Origin: Acetobacter malorum
Lineage (GTDB): Bacteria; Pseudomonadota; Alphaproteobacteria; Acetobacterales; Acetobacteraceae
Length of the DNA: 61,484 bases
Assembly: GCF_001580615.1 (NCBI RefSeq)
Contig: NZ_LHZC01000037.1
Coordinates: 1-61,484 of the forward strand
Direction: 5' to 3'
Positions 36,045 through 43,564 of this stretch are shown here, piece after piece. Both the position numbers and the translations under genes were made by a program. How positions within the stretch are numbered: the stretch's first letter is position 1; every line of letters starts with the position of its first letter. Under the pieces are notes generated by a model. That model saw only the letters and a program-made list of their open reading frames with translations, was not told the DNA's origin and searched no databases.

Positions 36045-36160
36045 AACCTATCGCAAATTGTTTTTTGTCGCTCTCTGCGCGGACCCTACAGGGTTTTTTA
36101 CCCTGCTGAAACGATTGTCTGGGTGTTTCTTCTCTGCAAGGTGCCAGACATCCTCTGTGG

Positions 36161-36514
36161 TCATGGCAGTGGAGCCTGTCCGAACTCGGTATTTTCATCC
36201 CCCCATTTTTTGAGCGCCATGATAACCGGCTCCAGCGTGCGCCCGCGTTCGGTCAGGCTGTATTCCACCTTGGGGGGCACTTCTGGATAAACCGTTCGGA
36301 GAACAAATCCGTCATGCTCCAGTTCGCGCAACTGCGTTGTCAGCATTCTCTGGGTGATATTGGGCAGACGCTTGCGAATTTCGTTGAAACGCAGGGTTCC
36401 CTGAAGGAGATGATACAGGATCACCCCTTTCCATTTTCCGTCGATATACTGGAGTGTCGCCTCAACAGCGCAGCCGGGACTGCACGCAAGTGATTTATGA
36501 CGGATACGGGTCAT
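36161..36514 (-). CDS. HxlR family transcriptional regulator
   Basis: 117 residues from the ATG at 36514; an upstream ATG would run across the divergent promoter. The HxlR winged helix is clear: QYIDGKWKGVILYHLLQGTL, RFNEIRKRLPNITQRMLTTQ, LRELEHDGFV and VEYSLTERG. The N-terminal CSPGC holds Cys11 and Cys15; a cysteine here senses quinones or electrophiles in YodB/HypR-type members. The divergent neighbour is a quinone-oxidoreductase-like gene, the classic target of such regulators. Palindromes at 36519-36534 and 36555-36569 are candidate operators. Confidence 0.87.
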   Translation of the reverse strand: MTRIRHKSLACSPGCAVEATLQYIDGKWKGVILYHLLQGTLRFNEIRKRLPNITQRMLTTQLRELEHDGFVLRTVYPEVPPKVEYSLTERGRTLEPVIMALKKWGDENTEFGQAPLP

Positions 36515-36518
36515 GACG

Positions 36519-36569
36519 GTATCATTTCCGATACTATGGGCGTTAAAAGTGCGTTCTTGTGTGACAAGA
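36519..36569. promoter_or_regulatory. Two palindromes in the HxlR / oxidoreductase divergent promoter
   Basis: GTATC-ATTTCC-GATAC at 36519-36534 and TCTTGT-GTG-ACAAGA at 36555-36569, both with perfect arms. They lie between the divergent starts at 36514 and 36615. Either could bind the HxlR dimer. Confidence 0.5.
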
Positions 36570-36614
36570 GCATAGCGCTCACGGTGTTCCTGACTCAACA
36601 GAGGAGCAGAACTC

Positions 36615-37634
36615 ATGCGCGCCGTTGGCTATCAGACACCTCTTCCCATCGAAAATCCGGCCTCTCTGCAGGATATTGATCTGCCAAAACCTGTTCCCGC
36701 CGGACGAGACCTTCTGGTGGAAATCAAGGCTGTATCAGTCAATCCGGTCGATACAAAAGTCCGTCGCAGCGCAACGCCGGAGGGTGGTCAATGGCGGGTT
36801 CTGGGCTGGGATGCTGCCGGGTTTGTTGTTGCGACCGGGCCTGATGTTACGGATTTCTCTATTGGGGATGAGGTTTTTTATGCAGGCGCTCTCGATCGAC
36901 CGGGGACTAATGCGGAGTTCCATCTGGTCGATGAGCGCATTGTTGGCCGTAAACCCTGTTCTTTGAACTGGGCTGAAGCTGCGGCCCTGCCGCTGACAGC
37001 CATTACAGCGTGGGAGATGCTTTTTGATCGCCTTGATATCCGGCGGTCCGTTCCCGGTGTGAAGCCGTCTCTTCTGATTATTGGGGGCGGAGGTGGTGTT
37101 AGTTCCATGGCCATACAACTGGCGAGAGTTCTGACAGATATTACGGTTATTGCCACAGCGTCTCGTCCTGAAACGCAGGAGTGGGTGACATCCCTTGGGG
37201 CACATTTTGTGGTGGATCACAGCAAGCCTCTGGCTGCGCAGGTTGCAGCACTGCCAACTGGTAGGCCCGGTTTTGTTTTCTCCACGACGCAGACGGATCA
37301 GCATGTGGCAGACAGTGTGGGCCTGATTGCGCCTCAGGGTCATTTTGGCCTGATTGATGACCCGGCCACCCTTGATGCTGTGCCCTTCAAAAAGAAAAGC
37401 CTCTCCCTGCATTGGGAACTCATGTTTACCCGCTCCCTGTTTGGGACAGCGGATATTGGCAAACAGGGCAAACTGCTGAACGACGTTGCCCGTCTTGTGG
37501 ATGAAGGGCGTCTTCGCACGACGCTTGGCAAAAATCTCGGCAAGATCACTGCTGCCAATGTGCATGAGGCACATGCTCTTATTGAGAGCGGCCATGCAAA
37601 AGGGAAAATTGTGCTCGAAGGGTTTCCGGCCTGA
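36615..37634 (+). CDS. Zinc-type alcohol dehydrogenase-like / quinone oxidoreductase family protein
   Basis: 339 residues of the medium-chain dehydrogenase/reductase family. The GroES-like N-terminal part holds VEIKAVSVNPVDTKVR and VLGWDAAGFVVATG. The Rossmann part has LLIIGGGGGVSSMAIQLARV around residue 155. No zinc-ligand cysteine cluster is visible, in keeping with the zinc-free quinone oxidoreductase branch. It would use NADPH to reduce quinones or enones. Divergent from the HxlR regulator and followed after 25 bases by a cupin gene, suggesting a small electrophile-stress operon. Confidence 0.88.
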   Translation: MRAVGYQTPLPIENPASLQDIDLPKPVPAGRDLLVEIKAVSVNPVDTKVRRSATPEGGQWRVLGWDAAGFVVATGPDVTDFSIGDEVFYAGALDRPGTNAEFHLVDERIVGRKPCSLNWAEAAALPLTAITAWEMLFDRLDIRRSVPGVKPSLLIIGGGGGVSSMAIQLARVLTDITVIATASRPETQEWVTSLGAHFVVDHSKPLAAQVAALPTGRPGFVFSTTQTDQHVADSVGLIAPQGHFGLIDDPATLDAVPFKKKSLSLHWELMFTRSLFGTADIGKQGKLLNDVARLVDEGRLRTTLGKNLGKITAANVHEAHALIESGHAKGKIVLEGFPA

Positions 37635-37659
37635 TGTTCGCAGCGGGAGACGTAACCTT

Positions 37660-38094
37660 ATGATTGAAGAAGAGCATGTGATGACCCTAAACCGCAGTGG
37701 TGGACGGTTTGACCTCACGAAAATTGCCGCGGCTTTCCCGGAAACCGCGGATGCCATGCTTCTGGATACCTATCTGACGGATAAAACCGAAGCCAGCATC
37801 AGAGTGTTTCGGATTTATCGGGATGTTCCCCCTCATTATCATACCCAGTGTGATGAAGTGCTTCATGTCCTCTCCGGGGAGGGGACATTCTGGATTGATG
37901 ATCCGGCGGATGAGGCACCCTTTGCACCGGGGCATTTGCTGGTGTTCCCTCGGCGGGCCGTGCATGCGCTGCCGCGTATTCTGCGTGATCCAGTCGTTTT
38001 TCTGGCCATCGACACACCCCGCCGGGCACCGGATGATGTGGTCTTTATCAATCCTGCGGAGGGCACGCCTTCGGGGTTTATCAAGAGTCTTTGA
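37660..38094 (+). CDS. Cupin domain-containing protein
   Basis: 144 residues from the ATG at 37660, which has a GGGAGA ribosome site; in-frame codons further upstream lie inside the previous gene. One cupin domain: DVPPHYHTQCDEVLHVLSGEG (first box, with H-x-H and the later E) and FAPGHLLVFPRRAVHALPR (second box with H). These residues bind a metal ion. Function is not known; small cupins of this type may isomerise or oxidise small molecules. Probably co-transcribed with the oxidoreductase and under HxlR control. Confidence 0.82.
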   Translation: MIEEEHVMTLNRSGGRFDLTKIAAAFPETADAMLLDTYLTDKTEASIRVFRIYRDVPPHYHTQCDEVLHVLSGEGTFWIDDPADEAPFAPGHLLVFPRRAVHALPRILRDPVVFLAIDTPRRAPDDVVFINPAEGTPSGFIKSL

Positions 38095-38133
38095 AGGCAT
38101 GACGCTGCCAGCAGGAGCGTATACAAGGACGGT

Positions 38134-38721
38134 ATGAAAAGTCAGACTCCGTCCTCATCCGCCACTCCTCTCACACGCTGCCGCTGGGCGGAGACAAATC
38201 CGCTTTTGCGCACCTATCATGACGAAGAATGGGGTGTCCCCGTGCATGATAGCCGCATGCTGTGGGAGATGCTGATGCTGGAGGGGTTTCAGGCAGGCTT
38301 ATCCTGGCTGACGGTCTTGCGGCGGCGTGAGGGTTTTCGAAAAGCCTTTGCGGCTTTTGACCCTGAGCAGGTAGCGCGTTTTGATGAGGCCGATGTCGAG
38401 CGCCTGATGCTGGACCCCGGCATTATTCGCGCAAGGGCCAAAATTCAGGCGACAATTGGCAATGCGCGGGCCTATCTGGCCATGCAGGAGCAGGGTGAGG
38501 ATTTTGCTGCGTTCTGCTGGGGAATGGTGCCTGGTGCGCCGGTGGTGAATACAACAGGACAGGTGCTGGCGCAGTCGCCTGCGTCGCAGGCTCTCTCTAA
38601 GGCTTTGAAACAGCGGGGCTTCAAATTTGTTGGTCCTGTAATTGTTTACGCATGGATGCAGGCGGTGGGCATGGTGGTGGATCATGACCCGGCCTGTTTC
38701 CGTTATAAAACCACGATTTAA
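38134..38721 (+). CDS. tag: DNA-3-methyladenine glycosylase I
   Basis: 195 residues, the usual size of Tag, which removes 3-methyladenine from alkylated DNA. Matches the family along its length: CRWAETNPLLRTYHDEEWGV, the MLMLEGFQAGLSWLTVLRRR block, RFDEADVERLMLDPGIIR, and FKFVGPVIVYAWMQAVGMV. The zinc site residues (an N-terminal Cys, and the C-terminal His and Cys in VDHDPACF) are present. AAGGAC ribosome site. Lies 39 bases after the cupin gene and could be in the same transcript. Confidence 0.93.
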   Translation: MKSQTPSSSATPLTRCRWAETNPLLRTYHDEEWGVPVHDSRMLWEMLMLEGFQAGLSWLTVLRRREGFRKAFAAFDPEQVARFDEADVERLMLDPGIIRARAKIQATIGNARAYLAMQEQGEDFAAFCWGMVPGAPVVNTTGQVLAQSPASQALSKALKQRGFKFVGPVIVYAWMQAVGMVVDHDPACFRYKTTI

Positions 38722-38945
38722 AGCTGCGGTGTTTAAATACGATAAAACACAGTTGAAATCCGAGTCTCGCAAAAATGTGAAGTCTGTGGAGTAAAAAAAT
38801 ACGCTTCCTGCCCAAAAGAAATTTTGGGTTTAGGTTGGAATTTTTTCATGTAATGTATTGAAAAATAACATATAAATATCCACAAATCTAAATCGTCTAA
38901 TTTTAACGAAACACAAAGTTAACAACCATTGCGATCGTGTTTTTG
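38722..38945. other. AT-rich spacer after tag
   Basis: About 220 bases of low GC with no gene. It includes TTGAAAAATAACATATAAAT and TAACGAAACACAAAGTTAAC. It leads into the promoter at 38946. No repeat or tRNA-like element seen. Confidence 0.4.
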
Positions 38946-38974
38946 TTGACGGGCAGAATTTTTGCTCATAGGGT
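38946..38974 (+). promoter_or_regulatory. Sigma70-like promoter for structured leader
   Basis: TTGACG (38946-38951), a 17-base spacer, then TAGGGT (38969-38974). The -35 is close to consensus, the -10 weak (first, second and last bases match). Transcription would start near 38981, just before the structured segment. Confidence 0.45.
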
Positions 38975-38980
38975 CGGGCT

Positions 38981-39166
38981 CACCTCACCACCGTGGGGCT
39001 GTAATGAAATCAGGGAGCGGTTTGATGACGCTGCGAATGTGCAGGGACCCGCGATGTTGCATGCGTAGGCAGCAGATCAAAGGTCGCGGTGTGCAAAACA
39101 GGCACACCCTATAATCCGCCGGGAGTGAAACTGCCGGCGGAGACACCCCTCAAGGGGTTTTGTTTT
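38981..39166 (+). ncRNA. Candidate structured leader RNA / small RNA ending in an intrinsic terminator
   Basis: About 185 bases, non-coding on this strand, with a series of stable hairpins. They are AGCG/CGCT (39016-39019 with 39029-39032); TGTTGC/GCAGCA (39055-39060 with 39069-39074), which may extend through CGCGA/TCGCG; GGTGTGC/GCACACC (39088-39094 with 39102-39108); and CCGCCGG/CCGGCGG (39116-39122 with 39134-39140). It ends with a terminator, ACCCC-TCAA-GGGGT followed by TTTGTTTT (39145-39166). The downstream ORF starts 12 bases later. This order is that of an attenuator or riboswitch, but it could also be a free small RNA. It matches no RNA family I can name. Confidence 0.45.
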
Positions 39167-39177
39167 CGAGGTCAGTC

Positions 39178-39384
39178 ATGATACGTACTTCAAAAATTAT
39201 TGAAATAGACGGCGTGTTTCTGGGAACAGCCATTCAGTTGAGCGGCGAGCAGGGGCAGCGCTTTTATGCCGCCCATGAGAGTGTTCGTGCGCTGCACAAT
39301 GCCATTAAGCCTGATGTGGCGATGCTGGCCCGTCAGGTCGCGCAGGCGTTCCGCCAGAATCAGGCTGTTTCTTACGCCGCGTAA
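39178..39384 (+). CDS. Small protein of unknown function
   Basis: 68 residues from the ATG at 39178, preceded by CGAGG; an in-frame ATG at 39160 lies inside the terminator stem. Sequence begins MIRTSKIIEIDGVFLGTAIQ and continues with a helical, weakly amphipathic stretch (GQRFYAAHESVRALHNAI) rich in Ala and Gln at the end. No signal peptide or membrane segment. I recognise no family. It is preceded by a structured leader with terminator, so its expression is probably controlled by that RNA. Codon use looks normal and the frame is open, which supports it being real. Confidence 0.6.
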   Translation: MIRTSKIIEIDGVFLGTAIQLSGEQGQRFYAAHESVRALHNAIKPDVAMLARQVAQAFRQNQAVSYAA

Positions 39385-39388
39385 ACAG

Positions 39389-39425
39389 GGCTGTCAGTCA
39401 GAGGGGATGCCCCTGACTGACAGCC
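39389..39425. terminator. Long hairpin between convergent genes
   Basis: GGCTGTCAGTCA pairs with TGACTGACAGCC (12 bp), then a 2-base bulge, GGGG/CCCC and an ATG loop. It overlaps the last codons and stop of the FUSC gene on the minus strand. There is no long T-run on either side, so it may stop transcription only weakly or protect the 3' ends. Confidence 0.55.
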
Positions 39426-41482
39426 TTAATGTGTTCGTCGTCCAGCTCGGCCAGATCCAGTTTCCGTAACAATGTGAGCAGATCATCCAGTGTGGCGTCC
39501 GTCAGGGGTGCCGGGCCGGAAGAGGTCTGCTCTGTCGGGTCAAAGCGTTCCGCCAGACGGCTATACAAGTCTGCCCGCTGCCGGACTGCCTGTGTCGGCT
39601 CGGGTGTTTTTTCCATCCACCAGACACTGGCGGCGCCAGCCAGCTTCCGTAACAAAAAGAGAATTTCTCTTGCTTTGCCGATCTGGTCTGAGCGGCGGAG
39701 CCCTTCCAGCCGTGCGGTCTGGCACTGAATTTCCGCAACGGTGCTGGTCGTGCCAGCCTTGCGGCGTGCGCTTTCAATCTGGTGCCAGCTCAGGATTTCC
39801 GGCCCGGTGGCAAGGGCGGCGTAACGGATATTGGCCCGAAACGCATCGGCCACCTGTGCGGCCAGAGGAGCACCACGACGTTCTGGCCAAAGCAGGAAGC
39901 AGCCTGCAAGCCCAACCAGACTGCCGATAATGTTGTTGATGGCGCGGGCCAGTGCCACATCCCACCCCAGACCGGGGCTGACCAGATCCGTCACCAGCAC
40001 GAAAAGCTGGGTCATGAACATGACGCACAACGTGTAATTAACGCTCCGCAGCGCAATAGTTGCTGCTGCCAGCGGGAAGATTAGCAGCAGGATGCTCCAG
40101 ACGGGCAAGAGCACGCCCATCACTGCTGCCAGCAGGCCGCCCGCAATACTGCCAATCACGCGTTCAATGGTGCGGGGGAGGGTTGTGGTTACGCTGGGCT
40201 GCGTGACAACCACCACGGCCATCATCGCCCAGTAGGCGTAAGGCAGGTCCAGTTTAAGAGAAATGGCATACGCCACCAGCACCGAAACGCAGAGCCGCGC
40301 GGCATGCCGCAGGCCCTGCGCCCGCGGGACGGCAGCAGGGCGTGGTCTGCCGGACACTGTTTGCCCAGTCGGTTGAGCGTGCGGGGGGGAAAGTGTCTGC
40401 CAGGCAGTGATCAGCTCCTGCACAGCCTGCGCGCAGACATGCGCTCCTTTGCCAAACAGATCTGCATCCTGTTCAGCAATCCGGGCCAAAAGACGCTGCT
40501 GGCGATGCAGGCGTTCGGGCCGGGGTTCCGGACGCTGGGCCTCACGCGCCATGCGGTGCAATGTTGTGGTGACAACGCGCACCGTGCGGCGGGCTGCGTG
40601 GGAGGTCTCGCCCGATAAAACGGCATGCTCAAACGCAATCAGCGCGATAAAAATCCGGTCACAGGCTTCAATGGCAGGGAGAAGCGTGGCGCGGGTTCGG
40701 CTGCTGATGGCGTCGGCAGACAAAATTTCAATGCGGCCGCGTGTCCGTTCAATCCGGCTGCGGATTTCCCGCCGGAACGCCCCGATGGACGCACTTTCCT
40801 GCTCCATATCCGGAGCGCCGGGCTTCATGTAGTCCAGCAGGCGGCGCATCATGCGTTCTTCTTCCCGCAGCACGGCGGAACAGGCCAGCCGCAGGGGCAT
40901 ATACGGGTCCACCGGCCAGGCCAGAACGCAGATCAGAGTGGCCCAGATGGCCCCCAGCGCAAACAGGCCGGACAGGCGCACTGCCACTTCTGGCGGAAAG
41001 GGATAACAGACCGCCACCACAGCTACGATGGCCGCCAGAACACCAATCTGCGTGGCTGTTGCCCCGCGCAGGCGGAGGAGCGCACAGCCCAGCACACTCA
41101 CGCCGAGCGCCACAAAGGCGGGGAGCATCCCAAACCCGGCGGCAGCAGAGACGGACCCGCTGATGACCGTGCCCAGGGCTGCAAATTTGAGCATAGTTTC
41201 CAGCCGGGAGCGCAGCAGGCCGCCGGGGTCCACAAGGCAGGTCCAGAACGCAGCAAAGGCAGACCACGCCATAAGCGGCATATGCAGGTAAAGTGCTACC
41301 AGCATGACGGTGCCAACAGCCACCCCGGCGCGGAGCCCTTCCCGCACGGCCACCTGCTCTGGTGCTATGGCAATAGCCCGCACACCCAGCCAGTGTGCAA
41401 TGGCGGAGGGCATCAGGGTGCGAGAGGCCGCACGCATGAAAGTCTGTTTTCCGGGAAGAGAAAGAGGCAGATGTGTTTTCAT
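39398..41482 (-). CDS. FUSC family inner-membrane protein (aromatic acid exporter-like)
   Basis: 694 residues. Two sets of membrane helices (about 50-190 and 400-540) separated by a cytoplasmic helical region, the FUSC/YccS layout. Recognisable: HMPLMAWSAFAAFWTCLVDP early, and DLPYAYWAMMAVVVVTQPSV with PRTIERVIGSIAGGLLAAV at the start of the second half. FUSC proteins are the inner-membrane part of fusaric-acid or hydroxybenzoate exporters. This one lacks its own HlyD partner next door, but the OprB porin and a full efflux operon lie just upstream on the same strand. Confidence 0.85.
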   Translation of the reverse strand: MKTHLPLSLPGKQTFMRAASRTLMPSAIAHWLGVRAIAIAPEQVAVREGLRAGVAVGTVMLVALYLHMPLMAWSAFAAFWTCLVDPGGLLRSRLETMLKFAALGTVISGSVSAAAGFGMLPAFVALGVSVLGCALLRLRGATATQIGVLAAIVAVVAVCYPFPPEVAVRLSGLFALGAIWATLICVLAWPVDPYMPLRLACSAVLREEERMMRRLLDYMKPGAPDMEQESASIGAFRREIRSRIERTRGRIEILSADAISSRTRATLLPAIEACDRIFIALIAFEHAVLSGETSHAARRTVRVVTTTLHRMAREAQRPEPRPERLHRQQRLLARIAEQDADLFGKGAHVCAQAVQELITAWQTLSPPHAQPTGQTVSGRPRPAAVPRAQGLRHAARLCVSVLVAYAISLKLDLPYAYWAMMAVVVVTQPSVTTTLPRTIERVIGSIAGGLLAAVMGVLLPVWSILLLIFPLAAATIALRSVNYTLCVMFMTQLFVLVTDLVSPGLGWDVALARAINNIIGSLVGLAGCFLLWPERRGAPLAAQVADAFRANIRYAALATGPEILSWHQIESARRKAGTTSTVAEIQCQTARLEGLRRSDQIGKAREILFLLRKLAGAASVWWMEKTPEPTQAVRQRADLYSRLAERFDPTEQTSSGPAPLTDATLDDLLTLLRKLDLAELDDEHIKAVSQGHPL

Positions 41483-41812
41483 GGACAGTTAAGGCTGAAG
41501 GTGGAAGGGCGGAAGATGGCAGAGGCAGAAAGCCGTCCGCCATCATGCCGGAGAGATGGACGTGTTCTGCAAGCAAAAAAGCAGACCACACCGGGATGTG
41601 GTCATTCTGCGGGATAGAGAATGCTGAAAGAGGAAAGCCCGTGGTGCAGGAGAATGCTGCACAGGGGGCAGGCGGGTGGTTAACCCGGGGTGTCGCCACG
41701 AAACGGCGTATCAGGCCAACAGATGTTCGGGGACACGGATCCTCTGATATTGTACGTTATAACATGCTCATCTCATATTCTGGCCTGCACTTCAACAGGC
41801 ACAACGAGACGC
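41483..41812. other. Intergenic region, FUSC / OprB
   Basis: 330 bases between two genes on the minus strand. It should hold the promoter of the FUSC gene; an AT-rich patch at 41745-41795 is a possible promoter. I found no clear terminator, repeat or gene in it. Confidence 0.35.
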
Positions 41813-43423
41813 TCAGAACGTTACGCTTGTATGCAGCCCCAAAACTGTCTCATTGCCAATGCGGCGTCGCGGAGAGGGATAACGGGGGTCTGCCTTACCA
41901 CCCATCGGGTTCCAGATTTCCTGAAAGTCCGGCTGGATAACCAGCCAGGGCTGCACTTCAGCCTGATAGGTCACTTCCAGATGGTTTTCGTTACCGGGAA
42001 TAAGGTTGCCTGCATTCCGGTTATACTGACGCCAGCCAGAACTGGAGCGGCCAATGCCCCAGCCAACGCCAAATGTATCATTCGGGCGGCTCAGAAAAGG
42101 CGCTTTAAGGTTCAGCCCGGCATCCGCGGCAAAGCTGACAAGGTTGCGGTCTCCGCCATTTCCAGTTGCGCGGGCAAACAGGCCAAGGGAGCGATCGGAT
42201 TTATAGGAAGGGCGCCAGACCATCTGGTCAATAACGCCATAGACCATCCAGTTGCCCCGGTCCCAGCGGGGGGAGCCGCCATTTTTACCCATAAGCTGGT
42301 CGTGCGTATTGTAACGATAATCCGGAAAATTCGCGGTGTCGTAAAAACCACCTAGCTTATAAATGCCGGGCAGGCCGGGGTCTTTGGTGGCGTCTGAAAG
42401 ATCTTCCGGCTGTCGGTTGAGCGTGTAATGCAGCTCTCCAATCAGCAAGGCGCCGGTGCCGGTGTTAAAGCGGGTACCGCTGCCATCATGCGTGACCTGA
42501 TTGGTGGGGTCTGCCGCATTGCCACCATTCTGGATGTTGAAGGCGTTATAGCGGCTGCCCGGAGGGTTATCATCCGCAACGGCCGCCAGAAGCGTCCAGG
42601 CATGGGTCAGGTGATAACGGACACGCAGAGCCGGGGATGACAAAGGCCATGAAGGTCCACCACTATATAAATTGACGGAAGGCGCCATGGGCCAGCCGAA
42701 ATTGGAATTCAGAAACAGACCGCCATATTCGGTCAGCATGAATTCAGATTCCAGATTCTGCTGCCCAATTTTGATACCGAGTTTCCCGTTAAAAAACAGT
42801 TGCCGGTACCACAGCTCAAACAGGCGCGTGGAACGGTCGGCTTCATAACTGCTGACGGGGTTATAGTTGGCCAGATGGTCCTGCGTGATGGAGCGTCCTC
42901 GGGTCTGGAGGCCGCTGATGGTAAAGATCCCGCCTTTCAGGCCAATCAGTTTTTCCAGATCAACGGTCAGGGTCGGGGCTGTGATGGCGTCATAAGACGG
43001 GCCAGAGCCTTTCCCGCTGTGCGCATCCATGGTGCTGGGAGCCCCGCCGGAGGTGTTGCCCCACAGCTCTTCCACATCTTCCATGTCAAACGTGATGCCA
43101 TATTTATACAGCCACGTCCGCAGGCCGCCCATGGTGCCTAGCAAGTTGTCACTGGTGTCCAGATCATCGTTACCGGTTTTGCTGGCGCGCGGCAGATGCA
43201 GCGCATTGATGCCGATGCCCATGGCAGACTGGTTCATGAACGGGGCCGAATTTCCCAGACTTTGCTGGTCCCGCTCCGCCTGATCGTCCACCGGGCTTTG
43301 CGCCAGTCCGGTTGCCGGGAGCAGGCAGGCCAGAAGAGACAGAAGAATCTTGGATGCAAGGCGAGGCCGCCTGAAACGCTGCTCTGTATGCCCCAAAAGG
43401 CTGGTCAGAAAGGCGGGCCGCAT
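41813..43423 (-). CDS. Carbohydrate porin, OprB family
   Basis: 536 residues from the ATG at 43423; the longer frame to 43516 adds residues before a clear signal peptide (LASKILLSLLACLLPATGLAQ). OprB features: RTWLYKYGITFDMEDVEELW near residue 90, GLKGGIFTISGLQTRG, ELWYRQLFFNGKLGIKIGQQ, a barrel of alternating strands, and the C-terminal RRIGNETVLGLHTSVTF. Passive outer-membrane uptake of sugars or polyols is typical, and acetic acid bacteria carry several copies. It is 142 bases from the efflux operon and may have its own promoter. Confidence 0.9.
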   Translation of the reverse strand: MRPAFLTSLLGHTEQRFRRPRLASKILLSLLACLLPATGLAQSPVDDQAERDQQSLGNSAPFMNQSAMGIGINALHLPRASKTGNDDLDTSDNLLGTMGGLRTWLYKYGITFDMEDVEELWGNTSGGAPSTMDAHSGKGSGPSYDAITAPTLTVDLEKLIGLKGGIFTISGLQTRGRSITQDHLANYNPVSSYEADRSTRLFELWYRQLFFNGKLGIKIGQQNLESEFMLTEYGGLFLNSNFGWPMAPSVNLYSGGPSWPLSSPALRVRYHLTHAWTLLAAVADDNPPGSRYNAFNIQNGGNAADPTNQVTHDGSGTRFNTGTGALLIGELHYTLNRQPEDLSDATKDPGLPGIYKLGGFYDTANFPDYRYNTHDQLMGKNGGSPRWDRGNWMVYGVIDQMVWRPSYKSDRSLGLFARATGNGGDRNLVSFAADAGLNLKAPFLSRPNDTFGVGWGIGRSSSGWRQYNRNAGNLIPGNENHLEVTYQAEVQPWLVIQPDFQEIWNPMGGKADPRYPSPRRRIGNETVLGLHTSVTF

Positions 43424-43564
43424 AATGCACTGGTTTCCTGTGGGAGGCGTTCTAAACAACACTCCTGTTTGCGATGTCAGTTTTCGCCATTCTACTGGTC
43501 TGTCCCCGGAGGTCAAAGTTTCTGGCTGTCTGCCGGACCGTGGCCGGGGTTGAGGAAGGTGGCC

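Noticed and set aside
38981..39166. 6S RNA, SRP RNA or cobalamin riboswitch at the structured leader
   Set aside because: The size fits 6S RNA, but the 5' and 3' ends do not pair into its long rod. No SRP tetraloop or B12-box sequence is seen. Kept as an unnamed structured RNA.
40625..41617. 330-residue open frame on the plus strand, opposite the FUSC gene
   Set aside because: Antisense shadow of a clear membrane protein; its composition (Gly, His, Gln, Arg-rich) is not that of a real protein.
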